From the NCBI RefSeq assembly GCF_036670015.1, contig NZ_CP137636.1, forward strand, positions 908,501-972,500: DNA of 64,000 bases, given 5' to 3'. How positions within the stretch are numbered: position 1 is the stretch's first letter; each line of letters starts with the position of its first letter. This stretch comes from Niallia sp. XMNu-256 (GTDB taxonomy: Bacteria; Bacillota; Bacilli; Bacillales; Cytobacillaceae). Positions 45,115 through 53,821 of the stretch are shown here, piece by piece. The translations under genes were made by a program, and so were the position numbers. The notes below the pieces were generated by a model, which was not told the DNA's origin, did no database searches, and saw only the letters and a program-made list of their open reading frames with translations.

Positions 45115-46971
45115 ATGGAAACGGTTGAGGAGCGGCTTATTTTAAATATAAAATCTCAATTATATAATATTATTACAAAGAATTCATGTCCACTTCAATA
45201 TGAACCTACTATACTTGAAATGCTAAAAGTCATTCAAGAAATATTAAATTTTCACGAGGCAGGTCTTTGTATATTTAACGACTATAAACAAGAACTGATA
45301 ATTGAAGTTACTACAAATCCTGAGTTTAAGTTGGATGGAAGTGAACTAGATCGTATTAACTACCAAAGTCCATCTAAATTTTCATTGAATGCGAATCGTT
45401 ATGGCTGGATTATCCCAATTAAACAAAAAGAGTCCTTTCAACGTTTTCTCATCCTTGTTGGACATGATAAAAATACTTATCATTTATCATTATCTTTCCT
45501 TGTAACATTAAGTCAGGAATGTCTTTGCTTTTTAGAAAAACTTAACTTTCTAATCAATTTAATCTCTGAGCAAAAGAGATACAAGCAGTTATTTAGGGTC
45601 ACTGAAAAGGTTCATTCAACGATGAATATGGAATCAGTATTAACTGAAATCATCGGGTCTTTACGGGAAATTTATCCTGATTTTACCTACGATTTGCTTT
45701 TGTCCCAGGATTATAAAGAGCATGATGGGCTCCCAATTAAAGAGTTCGATTATGATAGTAAAAACAATGCACTTATGGAAGCTTATGTTACAGGAACTTT
45801 GCAATTTGAGAATTCTTCTGAAGAAGAGAAATCCATTTTGTATGCTCCATTAAAAGGAAAACAGGGAGTTTATGGGGTATTGCAAATAAATACCACGAAT
45901 TCTCTTGTATTTCCCAAAAACGAGGTAGAATTTATCTCCCTCCTTGCTAAAACTGCAGGTGTGGCGATGGAAAATGCCCAACTTTATGAGCAATCCAAAC
46001 GATTAGTTGCTGATTTGCAACTAATTAATGAAACGAGCCAGCGGCTAAATTCTAGTCTAAGACTAAAAGATACGATGCAATATATGTCAGAGCAAATTAT
46101 TTTATCGTTAGGCGCTGAGGAAGTAGGGTTTATAGGGATTAACCCTAAAAACAAGGACATAAAGGTTCACGGGGGAAGCACAGAATTCTTTTTTACTGAC
46201 TGGTCTAGGCCGTATATTGACTTTGCCAAAAACCGGGTGATAAAAGATCTTGATTCGATTTTTATAGGTGAATTCAAATTGCCTTTAACAGAAGGAAATT
46301 CATCTGTACCGGTTTATAAGTCAATCATGGTCGTACCTATGTTACAAGCAAACTTATTAAATGGTTTTGTTATAGTATTACACCAGGACACCTATGCATT
46401 CTCTTTTGAAACCTTTAAATTACTAAAGTCATTAATTCATCATTCCACCTTGGCCTTTACAAATACAATTTTAAGAGAAGAACTTGAAAAGATGGTCATT
46501 ACAGACTATTTAACTCGATTGTATTCTCGTAATTATTTGGATGAAAAAATTAAAGAATCCATGAATCTTGATGCAGAAGGAACGTTTATCATGATTGACA
46601 TTGATAACTTTAAAGTAATTAATGATACTTATGGTCATCAAATTGGTGATGAAGTGATTATCCAAGTGGCAGAGATTATTCGAGCAAATATTCGTTCTAC
46701 TGATATTGGAGCTAGATGGGGTGGAGAAGAACTTGCAGTTTATTTACCTAGAGTTCCATTAGAAATTGGCGTCCACATTGCTGATAGACTAGTAAAAAAA
46801 GTGAGAGAATTGTCAAATCCGAAGATTACTGTATCATGTGGGGTGTCCCATTGGCAGAGCGAAGATAACGATACGTATACTTCGTTATTTAAAAGAGCTG
46901 ACCAAGCTTTATATACGGCAAAAGAAACTGGGAAAAATAAAGTAGTGACACAATTAAAGCTCCTCTCATAA
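45115..46971 (+). CDS. dgcP: GAF-GGDEF diguanylate cyclase (DgcP / YtrP-like)
   Basis: A 618-residue cytosolic protein with no membrane segment. Two or three GAF-like sensory domains (about 10-150, 155-300 and 310-460) precede a GGDEF domain (about 465-615). The active site is GGEEL (536-540), a variant of GGEEF, with the inhibitory I-site RSTD five residues upstream and DIDNFKVINDTYGHQIGD in the substrate pocket. It should make cyclic di-GMP from GTP. Position after rpsD and before refZ matches ytrP (dgcP) of B. subtilis. ATG behind TAGGTGAGGA. A terminator overlaps the stop codon. Confidence 0.92.
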   Translation: METVEERLILNIKSQLYNIITKNSCPLQYEPTILEMLKVIQEILNFHEAGLCIFNDYKQELIIEVTTNPEFKLDGSELDRINYQSPSKFSLNANRYGWIIPIKQKESFQRFLILVGHDKNTYHLSLSFLVTLSQECLCFLEKLNFLINLISEQKRYKQLFRVTEKVHSTMNMESVLTEIIGSLREIYPDFTYDLLLSQDYKEHDGLPIKEFDYDSKNNALMEAYVTGTLQFENSSEEEKSILYAPLKGKQGVYGVLQINTTNSLVFPKNEVEFISLLAKTAGVAMENAQLYEQSKRLVADLQLINETSQRLNSSLRLKDTMQYMSEQIILSLGAEEVGFIGINPKNKDIKVHGGSTEFFFTDWSRPYIDFAKNRVIKDLDSIFIGEFKLPLTEGNSSVPVYKSIMVVPMLQANLLNGFVIVLHQDTYAFSFETFKLLKSLIHHSTLAFTNTILREELEKMVITDYLTRLYSRNYLDEKIKESMNLDAEGTFIMIDIDNFKVINDTYGHQIGDEVIIQVAEIIRANIRSTDIGARWGGEELAVYLPRVPLEIGVHIADRLVKKVRELSNPKITVSCGVSHWQSEDNDTYTSLFKRADQALYTAKETGKNKVVTQLKLLS

Positions 46972-46984
46972 GGAGCTTTTTGCT
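46954..46984 (+). terminator. Terminator at the end of dgcP
   Basis: AAAGCTCCT and AGGAGCTTTTT pair around CTCATA; the 5' arm includes the last codons of dgcP. Confidence 0.85.
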
Positions 46985-47045
46985 ATTTCTCAGCTTAACG
47001 GCTCCATAAGGCCTCTACCTCAAGATTTTGAGTAAAATAAAAGAA

Positions 47046-47087
47046 GATAGGTGGGGGATGAAAGAACCCCCCATCTGATGAAAGTTT
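47046..47087 (+). repeat. Short hairpin repeat, family B, copy 2
   Basis: GGTGGGGG and CCCCCC form the stem around ATGAAAGAA, with the tail ATCTGATGAAAGTTTC, matching the copy at 10578. It lies between dgcP and refZ; the dgcP terminator is upstream, so it is not needed to end that gene. Confidence 0.6.
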
Positions 47088-47222
47088 CGCCTTATCGAAA
47101 TAGATAGAAAATTTGAGTTTTTTGTCGAGCTAATATTAAAGGATACAGCGATAATAAGTCGAATCTTTTATGTATTGCAGCGAAATATGGATGAATTGGG
47201 AATAAAAACTGAAAGGGTGGTG

Positions 47223-47858
47223 GTGAAGTTGAAAAAAAATTCGAAAGAAGCCATTGTACAGGCAGCGATTTCTTTGTTTAATACAAATGGATTCCACGGG
47301 ACTTCAATACGTGATATAGCAAAAAAAGCAGAAGTGAATGCTGCCAATATTTCCTATTATTTTCAAAGCAAAGAAGGTCTATTAGAATATTGCTTTATGG
47401 CTTATTATGAAAATTATTTAATCGAATTAGAAAAAGGAATGGCTAATCTTGATGATGGAGCTTTTCCGTGCTTGAAAAAGGTCATTGAAAATTTAGTGAA
47501 TTTTCATTATCAAAACAGCCATTTAACCCGTTTTATTTTACGTGAACTTTCAGTGGATAGCCAAATTGTCCGAGAAATGATGTCAACCTATTCTGTAAAA
47601 GAGAGGTATTGTTTCACACAAATCCTCGAAATCGGTATGTTACAAAAAGAATTTAATAAAATAAACATTAATTATTTTATATTACAATTAAAAAGTTTGC
47701 TATCAATGCCATTCCTTAACAGTCAATATATTTCAGAAGTCCTCCATATTTTCCCACATGAGAAATACTTTGCTGAAAAATATTTGAAAGAAATCTATCA
47801 ATGGGTTGAGAGTGTCTTAAGACCAGACACACTGCAATCCAAGACCTATATTAGTTAA
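47223..47858 (+). CDS. refZ: RefZ, TetR-family DNA-binding FtsZ regulator
   Basis: About 211 residues. The N-terminal TetR helix-turn-helix is NTNGFHGTSIRDIAKKAEVNAANISYYF (cited in part); the C-terminal half HFILQLKSLLSMPFLNSQYISEVL-like segment is the RefZ signature. In B. subtilis RefZ binds motifs near the origin and acts on FtsZ to position polar septa during sporulation. The frame opens at TTG 47175, but three GTG codons (47217, 47220, 47223) follow GAAAGGG; 47223 has the best spacing and gives a family-like N-terminus. The gene converges on hisJ with stop codons overlapping by 4 nt. Confidence 0.87.
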   Translation: MKLKKNSKEAIVQAAISLFNTNGFHGTSIRDIAKKAEVNAANISYYFQSKEGLLEYCFMAYYENYLIELEKGMANLDDGAFPCLKKVIENLVNFHYQNSHLTRFILRELSVDSQIVREMMSTYSVKERYCFTQILEIGMLQKEFNKININYFILQLKSLLSMPFLNSQYISEVLHIFPHEKYFAEKYLKEIYQWVESVLRPDTLQSKTYIS

Positions 47859-48661
47859 AAATGTATAAAATCTTGCATTTCTTTGTAGCCTTGTCCAAGT
47901 TCTTTTGCTTGATGTGCATCAGAGCCATATACGAGCGGGACCTGCATTTCAACTGCCTTCTGTATCACCCAGTTAGGAGGATAAGGTTCCCGGCAAAGGG
48001 GTTTTGCAGTACCGGCTCCATTATAGTCTAGTGCATAGCCATGTTGTTTAATTAACTTTAGTATCTCTATTATGGCTGAATTTTCATTACCTTGATAAGG
48101 GAACCTTTTTTGAAACTTGTGTACGAGCGTAATATGACCGATTCGTTTAGGTTTAAAGACGCCTAAATCACTAGTAATTGACATACGAACTGTATCATAA
48201 TATTTTTCATATATCTTCTCAACGGAGCCGTATTCGTGTATCATCTGTTCAAAATACTGTGGACTGTAATCAAGGCAATCATATTTGTCACCATTTTTAA
48301 GAAAATGTACAGACAATATTGCATCGTCAAGCTTTGAACCTATGTTGTTTAAAGCTTTTTTTATTTCCTGTTCATAACCTTCGATATAATCAACCTCGAG
48401 ACCGCAATTGATTTTGATTTTACCTTTATACTTTTCTTTTAGTGCTCTTATTTCCTCGAAGTATAAATCTAATTGATTTGCACTCATAGCACTATCCTGT
48501 GTTGGGGTTGTATCAATAAATCCATCTGGAAGGGGAGCGTGTTCAGTAAATGAGACCTCCTCGAAATCGAGTGAAATTGCCATTTCGATATATTTTTCAA
48601 AAGGATCTTTCGTCCCGTGTGGACAGTAATAAGTATGGATATGACCGTCTTTTTTACCCAT
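47855..48661 (-). CDS. hisJ: Histidinol-phosphatase HisJ (PHP family)
   Basis: A 268-residue PHP-fold phosphatase for the penultimate step of histidine synthesis, L-histidinol phosphate to histidinol. Metal-binding motifs: KKDGHIHTYYCPHG, SFTEHAPLP, GLEVDYIEGY, SVHFL and the C-terminal LVYGSDAHQAKELG. A GTG nine bases earlier is in frame, but GAGGAG overlaps it and sits 8 nt before the ATG at 48661, which I take as the start. Length equals B. subtilis HisJ (YtvP). Not part of a his operon here. Confidence 0.93.
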   Translation of the reverse strand: MGKKDGHIHTYYCPHGTKDPFEKYIEMAISLDFEEVSFTEHAPLPDGFIDTTPTQDSAMSANQLDLYFEEIRALKEKYKGKIKINCGLEVDYIEGYEQEIKKALNNIGSKLDDAILSVHFLKNGDKYDCLDYSPQYFEQMIHEYGSVEKIYEKYYDTVRMSITSDLGVFKPKRIGHITLVHKFQKRFPYQGNENSAIIEILKLIKQHGYALDYNGAGTAKPLCREPYPPNWVIQKAVEMQVPLVYGSDAHQAKELGQGYKEMQDFIHF

Positions 48662-48841
48662 TTGAGTCACTCCTCAAGAAATATTTTTTAACAATTGTTA
48701 ATTTTTGTGTTTTAATAGAGTTATGCTTTTTATAGAATATAAGTGGCATTTTGACTAAGTTTAGGGAAAAACATCATGTCAATCAGAAAAAAATTGATTT
48801 TAATAGTCAAAAAATGTCGTTTACATGTTATCATAAAAACA

Positions 48842-48870
48842 TTGAAAAGAATATGTACGTGGCTTAAAAT
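48842..48870 (+). promoter_or_regulatory. Candidate SigmaA promoter of ezrA
   Basis: TTGAAA (48842-48847), 17-bp spacer, TAAAAT (48865-48870). It lies about 185 bp upstream of the ezrA start. The rest of the 392-nt gap between hisJ and ezrA (48662-49053) is AT-rich and shows no convincing gene. Confidence 0.5.
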
Positions 48871-49053
48871 ATGGAATTTCTTACCTCGACATTAATGCAT
48901 CTGCTTTAGTACACAATTTAATCATATACACAGTTGTTTGTGAGGTATTTAACTTCATATAAAAGCCCAAATTTATTAATGAAATATTTATCCATAAAAA
49001 TTTACAACTTATCATATATAACTGGTTCGGAGAAGAACAGGGGGCACAGCAAA

Positions 49054-50754
49054 TTGGAATACGTTATTGGTGGAATTGCAGTATTAATTTGTATATTCCT
49101 AGCGGGATTTTTTATGAAGAAAAAATATTATAAGGAAACGGATCGTTTAGAAGCTTGGAAGATGGATATTACGAACCGCCCTGTCCTTAATGAAATGCAA
49201 AAGGTAAAACGACTTAACATGAATGGCGAAACGGAAGAACGATTTGAGCGGTGGAGAGGAACTTGGGATGAAATTGTCACCACAGAATTACCGCGTATTG
49301 AAGAATTATTGTTTGATATCGAAGAGAGTATTGATAAATATCGTTTCAAACAGGTGAAACAAATTCAAGCAGAGGTTAATACGAAACTTTCTACAATTGA
49401 AGATACCATTAAAACGCTTCTAAATGAGTTAGGGGAACTTGTAGGAAGTGAGGAAAAAAACCGGGCTGAGATTGATGGCTTAAAAGAGACTTATCGAGAG
49501 TGCAAAAAGAGGTTGTTGGCTCATCGTTACTTATACGGAAAAATGGAAAAACCGCTTGAAGAGAAATTAGAAAATATTTCCAAACTCTTTCAAGGGTTTG
49601 ATGAGAATACAAATCATGGAAATTACTTAGCGGCTCGAGAAATTGTAATACACATCCATGAATTATTAACGAAAACAAAACGGGAAATGGACTCTATTCC
49701 TAATTTACTAAATGAGTGTCAATCCATTATTCCAGCTATGTTAGTTGAACTCAACGAAGGATATCGTGAAATGCTAGCTCAAGGGTATGTATTAGATCAT
49801 ATTTTAATTGAAGAGGAGAAAGATAGAATTTCTCAAGAACTGCAACTCGTTATGACTCAATTTGAAGAGATGGATATGGATGAAGTCCAAGTTAGTGTTG
49901 AACAGTGGAAACAATCAATCGAACAATTGTACGATTTGTTGGAAAAGGAAGTATTAGCTAAGCATGAGATGAAAAAGCATGATCGTGAAATATTAGAGAA
50001 GCTTCAAATGGCTAAAAACGTAAATCGTGAATTAAACGATGAATTTATTCAAGTTCAATTAAGTTATCATTTAAATGATTCCTATATGGATATCATTGAA
50101 AAATTGGCGAAACGATTGGATCAGCTTTTTACCCGATTTGATTTAATTGAGAATAAAATGAATGATAATGTAGCTGCATATTCTTATTTGCAACTTGAGT
50201 TAACAAGTGTGAGAGACTCTTTAGATGCTATTGTTGCTGAACAAGCAGAATTTGCTGAGAAAATGCAAACTTTACGTAAAGACGAGATTGAAGCTCGAGA
50301 AAAGGTTGCTTTATTACGGAAGCAAATTGCTGAAACCATTCGTCTTATCTCAAATAGTAACATTCCGGGAGTTCCTCAAGATTTCCAATATATGATGGAG
50401 GAAGCTCAAGATAGTATTAAGCAAGTGATCGGTAAATTAAATGAAACCCCACTTAATATTCCAGATGTGAAAGAATTCTTAGAGGTAGCGATTTTAACGG
50501 TTGAGAATTTAACAAATAAAACAAATAACCTATTTGAAACAGTTGCGATTACAGAAAAAGTTATTCAGTATGGAAATCGTTATCGAAGCAGACATACATC
50601 TGTTAATCAGGGGTTAAAAGAGGCCGAAAAATCCTTCCGATCTTTTCAATATCAGGAAGCATTGGAACAGGCAGTTGCGGCAATTGAACAGATTGAACCA
50701 GATGTCTTAAAGAAAATTGAAAATCAACTGGATGAGGAGCTAGTCGAAGTATAA
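49054..50754 (+). CDS. ezrA: Septation ring formation regulator EzrA
   Basis: A 566-residue protein with one N-terminal membrane helix (about 3-24, YVIGGIAVLICIFLAGFF) and a cytoplasmic body made entirely of spectrin-like coiled coils. The conserved C-terminal patch YGNRYRSRH and YQEALEQAVAAIEQIEPDV is present. EzrA restrains FtsZ ring assembly and links division to cell-wall synthesis. The frame extends upstream to 48934, but TTG 49054 behind CAGGGGG gives MEYVIGG, matching MEFVIG of B. subtilis, and places the membrane helix at the terminus. Convergence of division genes (refZ, ezrA) is conserved. Confidence 0.95.
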   Translation: MEYVIGGIAVLICIFLAGFFMKKKYYKETDRLEAWKMDITNRPVLNEMQKVKRLNMNGETEERFERWRGTWDEIVTTELPRIEELLFDIEESIDKYRFKQVKQIQAEVNTKLSTIEDTIKTLLNELGELVGSEEKNRAEIDGLKETYRECKKRLLAHRYLYGKMEKPLEEKLENISKLFQGFDENTNHGNYLAAREIVIHIHELLTKTKREMDSIPNLLNECQSIIPAMLVELNEGYREMLAQGYVLDHILIEEEKDRISQELQLVMTQFEEMDMDEVQVSVEQWKQSIEQLYDLLEKEVLAKHEMKKHDREILEKLQMAKNVNRELNDEFIQVQLSYHLNDSYMDIIEKLAKRLDQLFTRFDLIENKMNDNVAAYSYLQLELTSVRDSLDAIVAEQAEFAEKMQTLRKDEIEAREKVALLRKQIAETIRLISNSNIPGVPQDFQYMMEEAQDSIKQVIGKLNETPLNIPDVKEFLEVAILTVENLTNKTNNLFETVAITEKVIQYGNRYRSRHTSVNQGLKEAEKSFRSFQYQEALEQAVAAIEQIEPDVLKKIENQLDEELVEV

Positions 50755-50760
50755 GGTAGA

Positions 50761-50798
50761 CAAAAAGGTTTGCTAAGGGCAAGCCTTTTGTCTTTCTT
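50761..50798 (+). terminator. Terminator after ezrA
   Basis: CAAAAAGGTTTGC pairs with GCAAGCCTTTTG (one wobble), followed by TCTTTCTT. Confidence 0.75.
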
Positions 50799-50890
50799 AA
50801 TTTTTCAAATAGCTTACAGTATGCTAATATTTAACTTCAACTAGGATTCATCTCTCACTTTTATAAGTAAGGGATGAATATTGATAGTTC

Positions 50891-50940
50891 GCTGATTCAG
50901 TGGGGAAAATCCGGACGCAAATTTTGGCGGCATATTTGAT
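50891..50940 (+). repeat. Interspersed structured repeat, family A, copy 3 (short form)
   Basis: GCTGATTCAGTGGGGAAAAT is the head and CCGGACGCAAATTTTGGCGG plus CATATTTGAT the tail of the same repeat as copies 1 and 2; the middle part is missing. It lies between ezrA and nifZ, in the orientation of both. Confidence 0.65.
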
Positions 50941-50970
50941 TATATATATAAATAATGAGGAGGGGGTTAG

Positions 50971-52110
50971 GTGATTTACCTAGACAACAGTGCAACAACA
51001 AGGCCATTTCCAGAAGTTTTACAATCTTTTGTTAAAGTTTCATCCGATTATTTTGGTAATCCATCTTCCCTTCATAATTTTGGTGGAAAAGCCGAGCAAT
51101 TATTAAGACAGGCAAGAATTCAAGTATCCCAACTACTTTCTGTAAAACCACAGGAAATTATATTTACATCAGGTGGAACGGAAGGGAATAATTTAGCTAT
51201 AAAAGGTGTCGCACTTGCAAATAAACATAAAGGTCGTCACCTTATTACAACAAATATTGAACATGCATCTGTTCGAGAAGTATTCCATTCATTAAAAGGT
51301 GAGGGTTTCAAGGTTACAATAATAGAGGCTGACCGTAATGGAATCGTAGATCCTAAACACATTGAAAATGCCATGCAAGATGATACCATTCTTGTTTCTG
51401 TTATGCATGTAAATAATGAAGTAGGAACAATACAACCAATCGAAGAAATTGGTCATATCGTAAAGAAGTATCCAACCGCATCATTTCATGTTGATTATGT
51501 CCAAGGGGTTGGGAAGGTTCCGCTCCATTTTGAGAAATGTGGGATTGACTTATGCACGATGTCAGGCCATAAGTTTCATGGATTAAAAGGAACGGGGTTG
51601 CTATTCATAAAAGATGCGGTTAAAATAAATCCGTTATTTCATGGGGGAAACCAAGAAGGAAAACGGAGAAGTGGTACGGAAAATGTGGCAGGGGCTGTGA
51701 GCATTGCTAAAGCATTACGGATGATACTAGAAAAGTACGATACAGAAAAAGAACATCTACAAAGCTTGGCAAATGAAATTAAGCAAGGATTAGAATTAAT
51801 TAATGGTGTTATAATTAATACACCCGAGGGATCAGCACCACATATTATTAATTTCTCAGTCCCACAGATTAAATCTGAGGTACTTGTGCATGCACTTGAG
51901 GAAAAGGAAGTCTATGTATCGACAACCTCTGCATGCTCATCCAAACATAAAACTTTAAGCAATACATTGATTGCTATGGGGGTACCAAAAGATCGGGCAA
52001 CCAGTGCAATTAGAATAAGTTTAGATTATTGGAATACAATGGCAGAAGTAAAGAGTGCTTTATCCGCAATTAAGGAGACGATTGACGTACTTAGAAAGGT
52101 TATGAAATAA
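50971..52110 (+). CDS. nifZ: Cysteine desulfurase NifZ (IscS-like)
   Basis: A 379-residue PLP enzyme that takes sulfur from cysteine as a persulfide. The PLP-lysine region is CTMSGHKFHGLKGTG and the catalytic cysteine lies in STTSACSSKHKT. In B. subtilis NifZ works with the adjacent ThiI for 4-thiouridine in tRNA, with direct persulfide transfer because this ThiI has no rhodanese domain. GTG start directly behind GAGGAGGGGGTTAG. One nucleotide separates its stop from the thiI start, so they are cotranslated. Confidence 0.95.
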   Translation: MIYLDNSATTRPFPEVLQSFVKVSSDYFGNPSSLHNFGGKAEQLLRQARIQVSQLLSVKPQEIIFTSGGTEGNNLAIKGVALANKHKGRHLITTNIEHASVREVFHSLKGEGFKVTIIEADRNGIVDPKHIENAMQDDTILVSVMHVNNEVGTIQPIEEIGHIVKKYPTASFHVDYVQGVGKVPLHFEKCGIDLCTMSGHKFHGLKGTGLLFIKDAVKINPLFHGGNQEGKRRSGTENVAGAVSIAKALRMILEKYDTEKEHLQSLANEIKQGLELINGVIINTPEGSAPHIINFSVPQIKSEVLVHALEEKEVYVSTTSACSSKHKTLSNTLIAMGVPKDRATSAIRISLDYWNTMAEVKSALSAIKETIDVLRKVMK

Positions 52111-52111
52111 A

Positions 52112-53317
52112 ATGAATTACGATCGAATATTAGTCCGCTATGGTGAACTTTCCACAAAGGGCAGAAACCGCAGTAAATTTGTTGAAAAATTAAGCAATAG
52201 TATAAAAGGGGCCTTACATGATTTCCCGAATGTATCGATCAAAGGAAACCGTGATCGTACATATGTAGTCCTAAACGGTGAGGACGGCAAACAAATTTGT
52301 GAACGTCTAAAGGGTGTATTTGGTATTCAATCCTTTAGTCCAGTAATTAAAACTAGTAAAGACTTGGATGAAATGAAAAACGCAGTTCTAGAACTGTTCA
52401 AGGATGTCTATCATGTGGGCCAAACATTTAAAATTACGACAAGGCGTGCGGATAAAACATATTATATGGATACAGGTGAATTAAACCACACTTTTGGGGG
52501 TCATATTCTTCAAAATGTACCGAACTTAAAGGTTGATGTTAAACAACCTGATATTAATATGGTTGTTGAAATTAGGTCAGAAGCGGCGTATATTTCCTGT
52601 CAAACTTTTCAAGGAGCGGGTGGCTTGCCGGCAGGATCAAGTGGAAAGGCAATGCTCATGCTTTCTGGTGGAATTGATAGTCCTGTTGCTGGTTACTTAT
52701 CTTTAAAAAGGGGATTAGAAGTCGAGGGTGTCCATTTCTTTAGTCCACCTTTTACAAGTGAACGAGCAAAACAAAAGGTAATGGATTTAGCTGAGAAGTT
52801 ATCGAATTTTAATGGTCATTTTATGTTACATATTGTACCATTTACTGAAATTCAACAGATCATCCAAAAGCAAATTCCAGAAAACTACACGATGACAACG
52901 ACTAGAAGGCTTATGTTACGAATCACTGATGAGATTCGAAAAAAACAAGAAGCATTAGCAATTGTGACAGGAGAAAGTCTAGGACAAGTGGCAAGCCAAA
53001 CGATTGAAAGTATGTATGCGATTAATGAAGTGACAAATACACCGATATTACGACCACTAGTCATGATGGATAAATCCGACATTGTTCATATCGCGCAGGA
53101 AATCGACACTCACGATATATCGATTAGACCATTTGAGGATTGCTGCACGGTATTTGTTCCACCTTCCCCAAAAACAAAGCCGAGAAGAGAAAAAGTCAAT
53201 CATTATGAAAGTTATTTTGATTTTGAACCGTATATTCAAAAGGCTGTTGAAAATATCGAATCGATCTTAATTAAACCACAAAGCAATAAGATGGATGTTT
53301 TTGATGAGCTTTTTTAA
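52112..53317 (+). CDS. thiI: tRNA 4-thiouridine synthetase ThiI
   Basis: A 401-residue protein with an N-terminal ferredoxin-like and THUMP domain (about 1-165) and a PP-loop ATP pyrophosphatase with MLSGGIDSPVAGYL (about 182-195) and GESLGQVASQT. It thiolates U8 of tRNA. It stops before the rhodanese domain found in E. coli ThiI, as usual in Bacillus, where NifZ supplies the sulfur. It starts one base after nifZ. Any role in thiamine thiazole formation is unlikely without that domain. Confidence 0.96.
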   Translation: MNYDRILVRYGELSTKGRNRSKFVEKLSNSIKGALHDFPNVSIKGNRDRTYVVLNGEDGKQICERLKGVFGIQSFSPVIKTSKDLDEMKNAVLELFKDVYHVGQTFKITTRRADKTYYMDTGELNHTFGGHILQNVPNLKVDVKQPDINMVVEIRSEAAYISCQTFQGAGGLPAGSSGKAMLMLSGGIDSPVAGYLSLKRGLEVEGVHFFSPPFTSERAKQKVMDLAEKLSNFNGHFMLHIVPFTEIQQIIQKQIPENYTMTTTRRLMLRITDEIRKKQEALAIVTGESLGQVASQTIESMYAINEVTNTPILRPLVMMDKSDIVHIAQEIDTHDISIRPFEDCCTVFVPPSPKTKPRREKVNHYESYFDFEPYIQKAVENIESILIKPQSNKMDVFDELF

Positions 53318-53384
53318 TTAATTATTGATTTTAATGTACTTGCTTTCCACTTTAATCTATGCATATATTTACCAATTGAGTTGT

Positions 53385-53415
53385 TGAATGAAGTCATGTG
53401 ATTCTACACATTATA
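53385..53415 (+). promoter_or_regulatory. SigmaG-like promoter of sspA
   Basis: TGAATG (53385-53390), 18-bp spacer, CATTATA (53409-53415) resemble the forespore consensus TGAATA-N17/18-CATACTA. It places the start just before the Shine-Dalgarno CAAGGAGGTG. Confidence 0.75.
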
Positions 53416-53439
53416 TACTCACAAGGAGGTGAAGATCAC

Positions 53440-53643
53440 ATGCCAAACAACAACTCAAACAACCTTTTAGTACCTGGAGTTGAACAAGCTCTTGAGCAAA
53501 TGAAATATGAAATTGCTTCTGAGTTTGGTGTAAACCTTGGTGCAGAAACTACATCTCGTGCTAACGGTTCTGTAGGTGGAGAAATCACAAAGCGTTTAGT
53601 TCAAATGGCTGAACAACAATTAAACGGCGGTATGACTCGATAA
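53440..53643 (+). CDS. sspA: Alpha/beta-type small acid-soluble spore protein
   Basis: A 67-residue SASP. It has the germination-protease cleavage region [19 protein letters not shown] and the second conserved block [19 protein letters not shown] (both cited within limits). These proteins coat spore DNA, protect it from UV and heat, and are degraded by GPR at germination. ATG 53440 follows CAAGGAGGTG; an upstream GTG start is not needed. A SigmaG-like promoter precedes it and a terminator hairpin (AAGGAGCG...CGCTCCTT) follows at 53669-53696. Position after thiI matches sspA of B. subtilis. Confidence 0.96.
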   Translation: MPNNNSNNLLVPGVEQALEQMKYEIASEFGVNLGAETTSRANGSVGGEITKRLVQMAEQQLNGGMTR

Positions 53644-53821
53644 ACAACAAATAAATAAAAATGGCTACAAGGAGCGGGATTCATTCTCGCTCCTTTTCAC
53701 TTGTGGTCATTCATTCTCCTGTATTCCCTTTTAAGTGCTTGGTCTTATCAACAAGTTAAATGTATACTAAAATCTGATTAAATTGTGTTATTATGAAATA
53801 CAGATGTTTGGAGGCGAAAGA

